Assembly (NCBI GenBank): GCA_012518275.1
Contig: JAAYSS010000009.1
Location: 1 to 41,704, forward strand
Source: Bacteroidales bacterium
GTDB lineage: Bacteria > Bacteroidota > Bacteroidia > Bacteroidales > Paludibacteraceae
DNA length: 41,704 nt
Reading direction: 5' to 3'
Below are positions 40,558 through 41,704 of the stretch, in pieces. Both the position numbers and the translations under genes were made by a program. Position 1 is the stretch's first letter; the number at the start of each line of letters is the position of its first letter. Under the pieces are notes generated by a model. It did no database searches. It had not been told where the DNA came from and saw nothing but the letters and a program-made list of their open reading frames with translations.

Positions 40558-41704
40558 ATGAGAAAAACCATCTTTGTTTTTTTAGTGGTACTTTTAGCAA
40601 CAGTTCAGACGGCTGATGCCTGCACCACAGCCGTTATCTCGGGTAAAGCCACACCTGATGGACGCAGTATGATTTGGAAAGTTCGCGATACCTATGATTT
40701 GAAAAACAGCATGCGCTATTTTACCGATGGAAAATATGCCTATCTGGGTTTGGTAAATTCAGACGACACGGAAGGTGAAGACGTATGGGCCGGCTCAAAC
40801 AGTGCGGGTTTTGCCATTATGAACAGTGCTTCTTACAACGTAAATGAAAACGATACAGTCTCCCTTAAAGACCAAGAAGGCAGGTTTATGAAACTTGCGT
40901 TGCAAAACTGTGCATCACTCGCTGAGTTCGAACAGTTGCTCGACTCAGAGCCACGCCCATGGGGTTTGGCGGCACACTTCGGTGTAATTGATGCAAACGG
41001 AGGAGCAGCATTTTACGAAGTCAATAATTATACTTGGACAAAATTTGATGCAGATAAAGCTCCGAAAGGTTATGTGGTACGTACAAACTATTCGCAAACA
41101 GGCACACCCGATGTTGGTTACGGATTTATTCGCCGACAAACTGCCGATAAACTTTTCGCCGATGCGCACCGACAAAACTCCATCAACGTGCAAACCATCA
41201 TGCAAAAATTTACCCGCACATTTTATCATCCCGTTTTCGATGTGGATTTTCGTGTTAATTATGAAGCAGGAAACTACAGTACTGATTTTATCACGTCAGA
41301 CGATATGCTTACTCGAAACAGCAGCTCATCAAATATCCTTATCCAAGGCGTGAAAAAAGGGGAATCGCCCGATATGAATACCTTATGGGTGCAAATTGGT
41401 TTTCCTGAAACAACCGTTTCGCTACCCATGTGGGTGCGGGGCAGAAATAGTTTTCCCGAGATTTTGAAATATAATAAAAAGCTAAAAAACTGTCCACTAA
41501 ACGAGTATGCATTGAAGTGGAAAAGCGAAGCCTACCCCATAAGCCATTCTGATGGTTACCACTACCTAAAAATAACAAAACTGGTCAATCCTGAAAAAAC
41601 CGGATACTTACAACGTATCGAGCAGATAGAAAAAGAAATTTTTGCCCAAACGGAAAAGATACTGCTTGCTTGGCGAAAAAAGACTCCCGATATTAAAGCG
41701 ATAA
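40558..41704 (+). CDS. Secreted C45-type Ntn hydrolase (3' end cut off)
   Basis: The frame is open to the right edge; 382 residues are seen. After a signal peptide (KTIFVFLVVLLATVQTADA) the mature protein starts with Cys22 in ACTTAVISGKATPDGRSMIW. An N-terminal Cys followed by two small or hydroxyl residues and the KATPDGR-W(K/R)-RD pattern is the hallmark of acyl-CoA:6-aminopenicillanate acyltransferase/bile-salt-hydrolase-like Ntn hydrolases, in which the exposed Cys is the nucleophile. Here signal peptidase would expose it. GSNSAGFAIMNSASYN and WGLAAHFGVIDANGGAAFYE support the fold. Substrate is unknown; amide bonds of N-acyl compounds are likely. It may be cotranscribed with recF. Confidence 0.85.
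   Translation, partial: MRKTIFVFLVVLLATVQTADACTTAVISGKATPDGRSMIWKVRDTYDLKNSMRYFTDGKYAYLGLVNSDDTEGEDVWAGSNSAGFAIMNSASYNVNENDTVSLKDQEGRFMKLALQNCASLAEFEQLLDSEPRPWGLAAHFGVIDANGGAAFYEVNNYTWTKFDADKAPKGYVVRTNYSQTGTPDVGYGFIRRQTADKLFADAHRQNSINVQTIMQKFTRTFYHPVFDVDFRVNYEAGNYSTDFITSDDMLTRNSSSSNILIQGVKKGESPDMNTLWVQIGFPETTVSLPMWVRGRNSFPEILKYNKKLKNCPLNEYALKWKSEAYPISHSDGYHYLKITKLVNPEKTGYLQRIEQIEKEIFAQTEKILLAWRKKTPDIKAI

Overview
The window is a chromosomal segment of a Bacteroidota bacterium, most likely order Bacteroidales. The evidence is the AT-rich sequence, promoters of the Bacteroidota type (TTTG or TTG at -33, about 19-20 bp, then TAnnTTTG at -7), few Shine-Dalgarno sequences, a 29-residue AURKAIP1/COX24-type ribosomal protein behind an HU gene, DUF4369-TlpA lipoproteins and secreted TldD-like proteins. 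Genus cannot be fixed from the sequence alone. No tRNA, rRNA or CRISPR array was found.

Layout. 1-6960: truncated membrane metallophosphoesterase (-), Ste24-like M48 protease (+), membrane pyrophosphatase hppA (+), cardiolipin synthase (-), ribD (-). 7245-12686: YdgJ-like oxidoreductase, lipoprotein zinc peptidase, small secreted protein, MFS transporter. 12742-16236: phosphohexomutase, secreted protein with a doubtful start codon, YhcC-like radical SAM protein. 16304-17378: a decayed higBA toxin-antitoxin pair, a DUF1801 protein and a stand-alone IS1595-type zinc-ribbon protein. 17651-18070: membrane-anchored thioredoxin.

18071-21027 is an accessory, repeat-rich island. It holds five 41-bp tandem repeats, two 77-bp direct repeats flanking a 90-residue orphan, many small palindromes, a thioredoxin gene fragment, and a 1.36-kb cassette-like unit. 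That unit carries one gene, encoding an N-terminal TIR domain fused to a cytoplasmic RsiV/PdaC-like DUF4163-DUF3298 region. It is bounded by related AAC|G junctions and a perfect 10-bp inverted repeat, with a roughly 150-bp attC-like element behind the gene. This is the best candidate here for an undescribed, possibly anti-phage, system.

21028-41704 is mostly core genome: folD, ffh, dnaB (-); ispE, a GNAT acetyltransferase, a pair of secreted TldD-like/TldE-like proteins, a bactofilin (+); RNase G, HU plus the small ribosomal protein, a TlpA-like lipoprotein (-); mutY (+); a small outer-membrane barrel and tex (-); a lipoprotein (-) divergent from recF (+); and a truncated secreted C45-type Ntn hydrolase at the right edge. 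Housekeeping genes are mostly single transcription units with their own -33/-7 promoters and hairpin terminators, so functional linkage between neighbours is limited. The clear exceptions are the TldD/TldE-like pair and HU with the small ribosomal protein.
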